A stretch of DNA of 64,000 nt from Streptosporangiaceae bacterium NEAU-GS5 (GTDB lineage Bacteria; Actinomycetota; Actinomycetes; Streptosporangiales; Streptosporangiaceae), in the NCBI GenBank assembly GCA_017592665.1, contig JAGFNW010000034.1, forward strand, positions 1-64,000, given 5' to 3'. The first letter of the stretch is position 1, and each line of letters starts with the position of its first letter. The position numbers and the translations under genes were made by a program. Below the pieces are notes generated by a model. That model saw only the letters and a list, made by a program, of their open reading frames with translations. It was not told where the DNA came from and did not search any database. Shown piece after piece: positions 33,650 to 41,931 of the stretch.

Positions 33650-35141
33650 CTTCGATCCTTTCCTGGTATCGCTGGTCGATCAGAGCCGGGAGCCGGCGCT
33701 TGAGCACCTTGCCCGACTGGTTCTTCGGCAGGGCGTCCAGCACGGCGACCCGTTCGGGCAGCTCGTGCCGTGCGACCCGGCCGGACAGAAAGTCACGTAC
33801 GCTCACCTGCGACAGCTCGCGCCCGGCGCGCGGCACGACCGCGGCGGCCAGCACCGCGCCGAGCACGGGATGCGGCAGCCCGAACACGGCCGCCTCGGCC
33901 ACGTCGGGATGCTCGTAGAGCGCGGCCTCGACCTGCAGCGTCGAGACCTTGAACGCGCCCGACTTGACCACGTCGCTCTCGCGGTCGACGAGATAGAGGT
34001 AGCCGTCCGCGTCGAGATAGCCGAGGTCGCCCATGCGCACCCAGCCGTCGCGGAAGCCGGACTGGCCGCCCTCGGGCCGCCCGTAGTAGGCGCGCGGCGC
34101 GGTCGGCGAGCGCAGCCACACCTCGCCGATCTCGCCGGCCGGCAGCGGCTCGCCGCTCTCGTCGCCGACGCGTAGGTCGCTGCCGAGCGCGGCCTTGCCG
34201 AGCGCGCCCGGGCGGGCCGGATCGTAGATCATGATGGTCTGGGCCGGCGCCGCTTCGGTGGAGGTGTAGTAGTTGGTGACGGTCGCGCGGGGGAAGGCCT
34301 TGGCCAGCCGGGCCGCCACCGCTGGGGGCAGCGCCGCGGCGGCCGAGCCGAGCAGGCGCACGCTCGACAGGTCGTGCCGGTCGGGCATGCCCGCGTCGAG
34401 CAGTTCGATGGCCATAGAAGGGACGAGGAAGACCGTGCCCACCGCATACGCCTCGATCAGCCGGGCGAACCGCGCCGGGGTGAAGCGCGGGAGGGTGAGC
34501 ATGGCCGGGTGCGCGTCGAGCGCGTTCATCAGCATGGTCTGACCGGCGTTGGTGCCGATCGGGAAGGCGTGCAGCAGGTGCCCCGAATGGCGGAACCTGC
34601 GCCGGTTGGGCCGGGTCTCCACGCCGTAGACCAGGTTGGCGTGACTGGCGATCACGCCTTTGGAGCGGCCGGTGGTGCCCGAGGTGTAGAGGATCTGGGC
34701 CGGGTCGCTCGACCGGGCCGTGCCGGTCAGCGGGCCGTCGATCGATGATTCCGGCGGCGGCGCGGCCCACCAGGGGCCCGACGGCGGCTGCTGCGCGCCG
34801 TGCAGGACCGCGACCGCGTCGCAGTCGTCCAGCATGTACGCGGCCTCGGCCGGCGCGAGCCGGTCGGACAGGGGGACGGCGACCGCGCCGGCCGCCTGGA
34901 CCCCGCAGAAGCTCACCGCGAAGCCGATCCAGTCGCGCGCGCCGAACAGCAGGCCGACCCGGTCGCCGCGGCGCACGCCGCGGGAGCCGATCCAGGCGGC
35001 GACGGCGGCCGCGCGGCGCTCCCATTCGGCGAACGTGAGCTCGCCGGCCCCCTCGACGATGATCGCCACCTTGTCCGGGTCCTGCGCGGCGCGGAGCGCG
35101 AGGACCTCGGGAACCGTTCGCGGCGCATGTGGAGTGGTCAT
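33642..35141 (-). CDS. Stand-alone adenylate-forming enzyme (acyl/amino-acid ligase)
   Basis: This 499-residue ANL-superfamily enzyme has the P-loop LYTSGTTGRSKGVIASHANL near residue 157, NYYTSTEAAP, the hinge and ribose-binding MGDLGYLDADGYLYLVDRESD, and the catalytic lysine in LPKNQSGKVLKRRL near the C-terminus. It resembles fatty-acyl or aryl-CoA/ACP ligases more than NRPS A domains and has no fused carrier. It likely activates a carboxylic acid starter for the discrete carrier at 31866-32117, which would make the product an N-acyl peptide; this is inference. ATG 35141 overlaps the NRPS-MFS stop (ATGA). Confidence 0.82.
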   Translation of the reverse strand: MTTPHAPRTVPEVLALRAAQDPDKVAIIVEGAGELTFAEWERRAAAVAAWIGSRGVRRGDRVGLLFGARDWIGFAVSFCGVQAAGAVAVPLSDRLAPAEAAYMLDDCDAVAVLHGAQQPPSGPWWAAPPPESSIDGPLTGTARSSDPAQILYTSGTTGRSKGVIASHANLVYGVETRPNRRRFRHSGHLLHAFPIGTNAGQTMLMNALDAHPAMLTLPRFTPARFARLIEAYAVGTVFLVPSMAIELLDAGMPDRHDLSSVRLLGSAAAALPPAVAARLAKAFPRATVTNYYTSTEAAPAQTIMIYDPARPGALGKAALGSDLRVGDESGEPLPAGEIGEVWLRSPTAPRAYYGRPEGGQSGFRDGWVRMGDLGYLDADGYLYLVDRESDVVKSGAFKVSTLQVEAALYEHPDVAEAAVFGLPHPVLGAVLAAAVVPRAGRELSQVSVRDFLSGRVARHELPERVAVLDALPKNQSGKVLKRRLPALIDQRYQERIEDD

Positions 35142-38100
35142 CGGCGGTCCCGTACGGCTTCCAGCCCGACCAGGTCGTCGGGCGGCGCGTCCGGCACCTC
35201 GTCGTCGAACCGGGCGAGCGTCCCGACCCGGAGGCCGACCAGCGCGACGACGGCGATGGCCACGCCGAAGCAGGCGTACATGAACCCGATCCCGCGGCCC
35301 GCGCCGACGCCGAGCACCGCGCCGACCGTGGACGCCAGCGGCCCGTGCGAGGCCATCAAGGGCTCGAACACGGCCGCCGCGTACGGGGCGACCAGGCCGA
35401 AGCCGATGGGCAGGGTCGACCAGGCGACCAGCGTGTTCAGCGCGATGACCCGGCCGTGGAACCGCTGCGGCACCTTGACCTGGATGATCGTCGCGTACAC
35501 GCCGTTCAGCAGGGTCAGGCAGAACGACATGCCGAACGCGCCGGCGGCGATCAGCCACAGCTCGGCCTGAAGTCCGGTGACCACGCAGAAGACCGACAGG
35601 GCGAGCGTGGCCAGCAGCACCCCGCGGAGCCGCCGGCGGCGCGGACCGCCCCAGGCGGCCATCACGAACCCGGCCAGGAACACCCCGAGCCCGCCCGCGA
35701 ACGACACCCGCCCGACGTCCGGCAGCTTCGCGAACGCCAGCACCAGCGGGGAGATCATGAGGAACAGCGGGGACAGGAAGATGTTCAGCACGGCGAAGTA
35801 GCCGAGCATGGCGCGGAAGCCGCGGTTGCCCCACGAGTAGCGGATGCCGTTGATCATCTCGGCCATGACCGTCTCGCGCCGCTTCCAGGCCATGGTCCTC
35901 GGGAAGCGCACAAGCAGGACGATCAGCGTGGCCGTGGCGTAGCTGGCCACGTCGAGGACGAGGATGCCCTCGAGCCCGATGGCCGCCATCAGGCCCACGG
36001 CGATCAGCGGGACGATCAGCTGGGCCGTGCCCGTGGCCATCTGGACCACGCCGTTGGCATGGCCGAGGAAGCGCTTGGGCACCAGCTGCGGGATGGCCGA
36101 CTGGTAGGCGAATCGCTGGAACGTGAGCGCGATCGACAGGCAGACGAGCAGTGGATACACGTGCCAGATCTGCAGGTTTCCGGTCCACAGCAGGACGCCG
36201 AGCACGAGCTGGACGCCTCCGGCGGCCGCGTCGCCGGCCAGCATGACCTTTCTGCGGTCGTAGCGGTCGACGATGGTGCCGGCCAGCGGCGCGATCAGCA
36301 TGCCCGGCAGCAGGCCGAGCACCGCGAACAGGGCGAAGCGGACCAGCGATCCCGTGTTCAGGTAGATCCACAGCGGGATCGCGAACTCCGTCAGCGCCGA
36401 GCCGGTGATCGAGACCAGCTGCCCGGCCGCCACGACGAGGAACCGGCGCATGCTCGGCCGGGGCCCGATCGCCGCCGGAGCCTGGCCGGCCGGCTCCTCC
36501 ACTGGTTCTTCCGTTGGTTCGTCCGGGCGCTCGGGTGGTTCCTGGGCGCGCTCGGGCGGCAGGAGCCACCACGTCTGGGCGGGGTCGTGGTGTTCGAGCG
36601 GGGCCGTCGCGCCGGCGGCCACCGCCACGTGCGCGCTGGTCACGATCTCGGCCAGCTCGGCGGCGCGCCACTTCAGGAAGAAGTGGCCGGCCTCGTCGAG
36701 CACGGCGCAGGCGGCCGTGCCGGTCAGGTGCCGCCACTCGCGGTAGCGCTCCTGGTAGAACTCCGTGGCCGGGTCGCGTTCGCCGACCACCGAGATGATC
36801 GGGGCGTGGACGCGGGCACTGGGCTCGGCGAACAGACGGGTGAAGAAGCGCTCGGCCTCGCGGGTGCCGGTGCGCCGGTTCTGCACGATCAGCTTGAGCT
36901 GGTCGCGGCCGACGTCGTCGACGTCGAGCCCGGCCGCGGTCAGCGCGTTGATCCGGGCCTGGTCGCCGGCGAGCTTGTCCATCAGGTCGCCGAACCACGA
37001 CATGCTCCGCCCCGGCTTGGCGAACGGGAAGATGCCGCCGAGGTAGATGGCGTCGACGGTCCGCCCGGCGGCCTCGAGCCGGCGCGCGATCTCCACGGTG
37101 AGCATCACGCCGAGACCGCAGTGGCCGTAGAGGACGAGCGGGCCCTGGATTCCTTCGAGGATCTCCTCGGCGCATTCCCGCGCCACCTCGGGCAGCGGCC
37201 GGGCCTCCTCGCCCAGTTCGTGCCCGGGGACGGCGACCGAATGGAGCGCCCAGGAGTCCGGCAGGACGTCGGCGAGCGGCTGGAAGATGACGGCGCTGCC
37301 GCCGCCGTACGGTACGCAGACCAGGCTGGTCGTGGCGGCCCTGGCCGGGGTCAGGCGGTGCAGCAGGCGGCGCGGCCCGCTGTCGCCCGTGTCGAGCAGG
37401 TGGGCCAGCTCCCGTACGGTCCGGTGCTGGAACAGGTCGAGCACGGTGACCGTGCGCTCGGGCACGGCCTTGCGCAGCCGCGCGATCACCTTCATGGCCA
37501 GCAGCGAGTGGCCGCCGAGCGCGAAGAAGTCGTCGAGGGCGCCGACGCGTTCGACCTCCAGCAGGTCGGACCAGATGGTGGCGACCGTCTCCTCCGAGCC
37601 GGGCTCGGGCGGCACGTATCCTTCCGCGGCCGTCTCGGGGGCGGGCTCGGGCAGCGCCGAGCGGTCGACCTTGCCGTGCGACTTCAGCGGGAGCTCGGCC
37701 AGCCACACGAAACGCGAAGGGATCATGTATTCGGGCAGGTCGCCGGAGAGCGCGGCGCGCATCTCGGCCGGCCCGACCGGCTCGCCCGTGGGCACGAGGT
37801 AGGCCACGAGCCGGTCGCCGCGCAGCTCGACGACCGCCTGCGCGACCTCGGGCAGCGCGCCGAGCACGGCCTCGATCTCGGCCGGTTCGACGCGGTAGCC
37901 GCGGATCTTGACCTGGAAGTCGGTCCGGCCGAGGAACTCCAGTTCGCCGGAGGGCAGCCAGCGGCCGAGGTCGCCCGTGTGGTACATGCGGGCGCCGGGT
38001 TCACCGTACGGGTCCGGGATGAACTTGCCGCCGGTGAGGCCGGGCCGGTTGAGGTAGCCGCGGGCCAGGCGCCGCCCGCCGAGGTAGACCTCGCCGGGCA

Positions 38101-40531
38101 CGCCGACGGGGACCGGCCGCAGGTGCCGGTCGAGCACCCGCACCGTGGCGCCGGGCATGGGCCGTCCGATGGGCAGCGACTTCCCGCCGGCCCGCTCTTC
38201 GGCGAGCACCTCGTACGTCGTGACGCCGACCGTGGCCTCGGTGGGTCCGTAGTGGTTGAGCACCCGGCACCTGCCGGCCGCGGCCAGCTCGCGCGCCCAT
38301 TCGGAGGGGGCCGCCTCGCCGCCGAGGATCAGCAGCCGGCGCGGCAGGATCTCCTCGGCCGGCGTGTCGGACAGCAGCGCGGCCAGATGGGAGGGGGTGA
38401 GCTTGATGACGTCGATGCCGGCCGTGGCGCAGATCTCGGCGAACTCGGGGCCGGTCGCGCGGGACGGGATCAGGTGGAGGGTGCCGCCGCTGGTCAGGCA
38501 CTGATAGAAGATCGTCACGCCGAAGTCGAAGGCGAGCGACTGCGGCAGCCCATAGTTGCCGCCCTCCCCCACGGCCAGGCGCTCGCGCACGCCGGACAGA
38601 TAGGTGATGACCTCGCGGTGCTGAAGGCCCACGCCCTTGGGGCGGCCCGTGGTGCCCGAGGTGTAGATCACGTACGCCAGGTCGTCCGGCTCGGCTTGGG
38701 GGAGCTCCTGGGTGACGGGTTCGCCGTCGACGGGGACCACGGTGATCGAATCGGGCAGCCGGTCGCGTAACGCCGGCTCGGTGATGACGAGCGTGGCCGC
38801 GGCGTCCTCGAGCACGTACGCGAGGCGGTCGCGGGGGTGTTCGGGGTCGAGCGGCAGATAGGCGGCGCCGGACTTGAGCACGCCGAGCACGGCGACCGCC
38901 AGCTCGAGCGACTGCTCCAGGCAGATGGCCACACGCTGGTCGCGCCCGGCGCCGAGCGCGACCAGCCGCCGTGCCAGCCGGTCGGCGCGTTCGTCCAGCT
39001 CGCGGTAGGTGAGTGTGGCGTTGCCCCAGACGACGGCCGGGGTCTTCGGGCTCCGCGCGGCGCGTGCCGCGATCGCGTCGTGGACCAGGCCGGTGGCGTT
39101 CACCGGCTCGCTCTCGCCGTACGCGACGACCTGGGCCAGCTCGTCTTCGGGGACCATGTCGAGCTCGGAGATCCGGGCGTCGGGGGCGGCCACGATCGAG
39201 GCCAGCAGCCGCTCGAACCGGGCCGCCATCCGCTCGATCGTCGCCGGCTCGAACAGGGCCGTGCCGTAGGTGAAGGTGCCGGCCAGGCCGTCGGGCATCT
39301 CGAACAGGTAGAGGGCCAGGTCGAAGCGGCTGACCGTGGTCTCGGCCCCCATGGGGGTCATGGTGAGCCCGGGCGAGCGAAGGGCCGCGGAGCGGTAGTT
39401 CTGCAGCGCGAACATGGCCTGGAACACCGGTGACCGGCTCACGTCCCGCTCCACGCCGAGCGCGTTGACCAGCTGGTCGAACGGCAGCTCCTGGTGGTCG
39501 AAGGCGTCGAGCGCCGTCTCGCGCACCCGGTTCAGCAGCTCGGCGAACGTGGGGTCGCCGGACAGGTCGGCCCGCATGGGGAGGGTGTTGATGAAGACGC
39601 CGACGCAGCGCTCCAGCTCCGGCAGGCCGCGCCCGGACACGGGCGAGCCGACGGCGAAGTCCTCCTGGCCGCTGTGCCGGCCGAGCAGCAGCTGATAGGC
39701 GGCCAGCAGCGTCATGTACGGCGTGGCGCCGTGGGACCGGCCGAGCGCGGCGACCGCCTCACTGAGCTCGGTGCCGAGCGCGAACCCGTGCCCGGCGCCG
39801 GCCCAGCCCTGGGTGGCCGGGCGCGGCCGGTCCGCCGGCAGGTCGAGCGGCGGCACGCCGGCCAGGCGTTCGGTCCAGTAGCGGAGGTCGCCGTCATAGG
39901 AGCGGCCGCGCTGCCAGAGCGCGTAGTCGCCGTATTGGACGGGGACGGGCGCGAGCGCCGGCTCGGCGCCCGTGCGGTAGGCGTGGTGCAGCGCGAGCAC
40001 CTCTTCGACGAGGATGTCGAAGGACCAGCCGTCGGTGACGGTGTGGTGCATGGTCAGCACGGCCGCGTGGTCGGCCGGCCCGAGCCGCACCATCAGGGCA
40101 CGGAACAGCGGGCCGGTGGCGAGGTCGAAGGGCCGCGCCGCGGCGTCCCGCACCAGCGCGGTGAGCTCCTGCTCCGAGCCGTCGGTCCATTCGATGCCGA
40201 CCCGGGGCTCGGCGTCGACGACCACCTCGGGGGCGCCGTCGTCCCCTGTCACGAATCGTGTGCGCAGGCTCTCGTGGCGGGCGGCGACCGCGCGGAGCGC
40301 GCGTTCGAACGCCGCCTCGTCGAGCTCTCCGCCCAGCCGCGCGGCGAAGGTCACCGTGTAGGCGGCCGTCCCAGGTGCGTACTGCTCAAGGAACCACAAT
40401 CGCTCCTGGGCGGGCGAAAGCGGAGGCGCCGTGCCCGCCAATCGTGGCGGGATGGCGACGACGTCCCTCTTACCTCGCAGGCGCTGGGCGAGCAGAGCCT
40501 GCTTGGCCGGGGACAGACCTGTCTGCGTCAC
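35138..40531 (-). CDS. NRPS C-A-PCP-TE module fused to an MFS transporter
   Basis: This 1797-residue protein is the first gene of the operon. C domain about 35-460 (LSPAQERLWFLEQY, intact MHHTVTDGWS). A domain 470-960 (YTSGTTGRPKGV, NHYGPTEATV, YHTGDLGRW, HGKVDRS). PCP near 1007 (LGGHSLLAMK). Thioesterase about 1050-1290 with YGHCGLG, so Cys1138 replaces the usual nucleophilic Ser; VVGERDP and EAGHFFLK supply Asp and His. A Pro/Glu linker follows, then an MFS domain from about 1360 to 1770 (SALTEFAIPLWIYL; GTIVDRYDRRKVM). The pocket reads D-F-T-K-I-G-H-V-G, near the aspartate code. GTG 40531 has GGAGG before it; an ATG at 40558 is possible. It probably adds the last residue, releases the product and exports it. 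Confidence 0.9.
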   Translation of the reverse strand: MTQTGLSPAKQALLAQRLRGKRDVVAIPPRLAGTAPPLSPAQERLWFLEQYAPGTAAYTVTFAARLGGELDEAAFERALRAVAARHESLRTRFVTGDDGAPEVVVDAEPRVGIEWTDGSEQELTALVRDAAARPFDLATGPLFRALMVRLGPADHAAVLTMHHTVTDGWSFDILVEEVLALHHAYRTGAEPALAPVPVQYGDYALWQRGRSYDGDLRYWTERLAGVPPLDLPADRPRPATQGWAGAGHGFALGTELSEAVAALGRSHGATPYMTLLAAYQLLLGRHSGQEDFAVGSPVSGRGLPELERCVGVFINTLPMRADLSGDPTFAELLNRVRETALDAFDHQELPFDQLVNALGVERDVSRSPVFQAMFALQNYRSAALRSPGLTMTPMGAETTVSRFDLALYLFEMPDGLAGTFTYGTALFEPATIERMAARFERLLASIVAAPDARISELDMVPEDELAQVVAYGESEPVNATGLVHDAIAARAARSPKTPAVVWGNATLTYRELDERADRLARRLVALGAGRDQRVAICLEQSLELAVAVLGVLKSGAAYLPLDPEHPRDRLAYVLEDAAATLVITEPALRDRLPDSITVVPVDGEPVTQELPQAEPDDLAYVIYTSGTTGRPKGVGLQHREVITYLSGVRERLAVGEGGNYGLPQSLAFDFGVTIFYQCLTSGGTLHLIPSRATGPEFAEICATAGIDVIKLTPSHLAALLSDTPAEEILPRRLLILGGEAAPSEWARELAAAGRCRVLNHYGPTEATVGVTTYEVLAEERAGGKSLPIGRPMPGATVRVLDRHLRPVPVGVPGEVYLGGRRLARGYLNRPGLTGGKFIPDPYGEPGARMYHTGDLGRWLPSGELEFLGRTDFQVKIRGYRVEPAEIEAVLGALPEVAQAVVELRGDRLVAYLVPTGEPVGPAEMRAALSGDLPEYMIPSRFVWLAELPLKSHGKVDRSALPEPAPETAAEGYVPPEPGSEETVATIWSDLLEVERVGALDDFFALGGHSLLAMKVIARLRKAVPERTVTVLDLFQHRTVRELAHLLDTGDSGPRRLLHRLTPARAATTSLVCVPYGGGSAVIFQPLADVLPDSWALHSVAVPGHELGEEARPLPEVARECAEEILEGIQGPLVLYGHCGLGVMLTVEIARRLEAAGRTVDAIYLGGIFPFAKPGRSMSWFGDLMDKLAGDQARINALTAAGLDVDDVGRDQLKLIVQNRRTGTREAERFFTRLFAEPSARVHAPIISVVGERDPATEFYQERYREWRHLTGTAACAVLDEAGHFFLKWRAAELAEIVTSAHVAVAAGATAPLEHHDPAQTWWLLPPERAQEPPERPDEPTEEPVEEPAGQAPAAIGPRPSMRRFLVVAAGQLVSITGSALTEFAIPLWIYLNTGSLVRFALFAVLGLLPGMLIAPLAGTIVDRYDRRKVMLAGDAAAGGVQLVLGVLLWTGNLQIWHVYPLLVCLSIALTFQRFAYQSAIPQLVPKRFLGHANGVVQMATGTAQLIVPLIAVGLMAAIGLEGILVLDVASYATATLIVLLVRFPRTMAWKRRETVMAEMINGIRYSWGNRGFRAMLGYFAVLNIFLSPLFLMISPLVLAFAKLPDVGRVSFAGGLGVFLAGFVMAAWGGPRRRRLRGVLLATLALSVFCVVTGLQAELWLIAAGAFGMSFCLTLLNGVYATIIQVKVPQRFHGRVIALNTLVAWSTLPIGFGLVAPYAAAVFEPLMASHGPLASTVGAVLGVGAGRGIGFMYACFGVAIAVVALVGLRVGTLARFDDEVPDAPPDDLVGLEAVRDRR

Positions 40532-40983
40532 AGCGCCTCCGGAACATGGGCGACACATATTACGGACAGCCGCATATCGGTCATGACCGATTTACGGACA
40601 TGGCGGGGAAGAGGTCCGGCCGGCGGATAGAGCACAATTCCGCAGTTAAAGCCGTGTATGAGTAGGTCGTCGTTGACTTGCACCACGCAGCCTGCGTGGG
40701 AACGCTCCCACTGCGGGAGGCTACGGAGCGCGCGCACGATTCGTCAAGGTGTCTAGGGCATTTCGGACCGATTTGGAGGTGCCCTCGTGGTCAGGAACGT
40801 ATTTACTCAGTTTATGAGATTAATCAAGTGATGAAGTAAAGGTCCGGAGTCGAAATTGACACATCGAGCTGGGACTCTTTAGCCTCCGGAGGGGCGCTTC
40901 CCCGCAATCCCAAAACCCTCGAGGGCCGAGGGGCGCTGAATGCTGTGAGTGAGCGCGCCGGCCCTCCCGATGCCAGGAGCGCC
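40532..40983. other. Divergent control region between NRPS operon and E1 genes
   Basis: I see no convincing gene in this 452-bp stretch. It contains a one-mismatch CebR box at 40697-40710 and TTGACT at 40673-40678 on the plus strand. AT-richer DNA near 40790-40860 could hold plus-strand promoter elements. It must contain the NRPS promoter, which I could not place with confidence. Confidence 0.6.
40697..40710. promoter_or_regulatory. CebR-like operator with one mismatch, between NRPS and E1alpha
   Basis: TGGGAACGCTCCCA differs from the perfect CebR palindrome at one position. It lies 166 bp from the NRPS start and 274 bp from the E1alpha start, and could affect either or both. TTGACT at 40673 on the plus strand would put the box over a -10 region. 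Confidence 0.7.
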
Positions 40984-41931
40984 ATGACCATCCCGGCAAC
41001 CGTCCCGCCGCTCGAGTCCCTCGGCGGCTCTCCCGGCAGCGCGCCGCCGCCGCTTCCCTTACCGGAGGATCTGGAGCTTCTGCTGCTCATCCGGCACTTC
41101 GAGCGAGCGCTGTTACGGCTGTTCGAAGCGGGCGAGGTCAGCGGGACCACGCACACCTGTCTCGGCCAGGAGTACATTCCGGTCGCGCTGCGCACGCTGC
41201 TCCGCGCCGATGACCGAATCTTCAGCAACCACCGCGGCCACGGCCACTTCCTGGCCCGCCACGCCGACCCGCACGGCCTGCTCGCGGAGATCATGGGCCG
41301 GGAGGGCGCGCTGTGCGGCGGCGTCGGCGGCAGCCAGCACATCTATCACCAGGGCTTCATGTCCACCGGCGTGCAAGGCGAGAGCCTGCCCGTGGCCGTC
41401 GGCGTCGCGCTCGCCCTGGCGGAGTCGGGAGCCGGGGGGCTGGCCTGCGCCTACATCGGCGACGGCACATGGGGCGAGGGCGCGGTCTACGAGGCACTCA
41501 ACATGGCCGCCCTGTGGCGGGTGCCGCTGCTGGTCGTGGTCGAGCACAACGAGATCGCGCAGTCCACGCCCACGCGCGTGCAGATGGCCGGCTCGATCGC
41601 CGGCCGCGCGGCCGCGTTCGGGATCCGCCATGAGCACCTGGCCACGACCGACCTGACGGAGATCCGCAGCCGGCTGGCCCCGCTCACCGAGGCCGTGCGC
41701 GCCGGCGAGGGCCCGCTGATCGCGGAGTTCGCCACCCATCGGGTCGGCCCGCACAGCAAGGGTGACGACACCCGCACGCAGCAGGAGCTGCGGCACGCCC
41801 GCGACCACGACTGGTACGCGCGGCTCGCCGCCGCTTATCCCGGCCCCTTCGCGGTGGCCGACACCGCGCAGCGCGACCGGATGGCCGCGATCGTCGCCGA
41901 GGTCTCCGCCCGCCCGGCGGTGCGCTCATGA
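40984..41931 (+). CDS. 2-oxoacid dehydrogenase E1 component, alpha subunit
   Basis: This protein of about 315 residues is the thiamine-diphosphate-binding alpha subunit. HTCLGQEYIPVALRTLL and SNHRGHGHFLARH form the cofactor-facing region, and the TPP motif is GDGTWGEGAVYEALNMAALWR (GDG...N). The phosphorylation-loop region is HRVGPHSKGDD. With the beta subunit it decarboxylates a 2-oxoacid and transfers the acyl group to E2 lipoate; pyruvate, acetoin or branched-chain acids are all possible. ATG 40984 has CCAGGAG upstream; GTG 40945 would add 13 residues. The end overlaps the beta subunit start (ATGA). It may be controlled by the CebR-like box at 40697. Confidence 0.88.
   Translation: MTIPATVPPLESLGGSPGSAPPPLPLPEDLELLLLIRHFERALLRLFEAGEVSGTTHTCLGQEYIPVALRTLLRADDRIFSNHRGHGHFLARHADPHGLLAEIMGREGALCGGVGGSQHIYHQGFMSTGVQGESLPVAVGVALALAESGAGGLACAYIGDGTWGEGAVYEALNMAALWRVPLLVVVEHNEIAQSTPTRVQMAGSIAGRAAAFGIRHEHLATTDLTEIRSRLAPLTEAVRAGEGPLIAEFATHRVGPHSKGDDTRTQQELRHARDHDWYARLAAAYPGPFAVADTAQRDRMAAIVAEVSARPAVRS

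Noticed and set aside
35129-38770. Very long plus-strand open frame (about 1200 codons) opposite the NRPS-MFS gene
   Set aside because: It is antisense to clearly recognisable NRPS domains and its product is a compositionally biased shadow without any family motif.
40528-40737. Small minus-strand frame of 69 codons upstream of the NRPS operon
   Set aside because: It covers the CebR-like box and overlaps the NRPS start region, has no ribosome-binding site, and its product is not recognisable.
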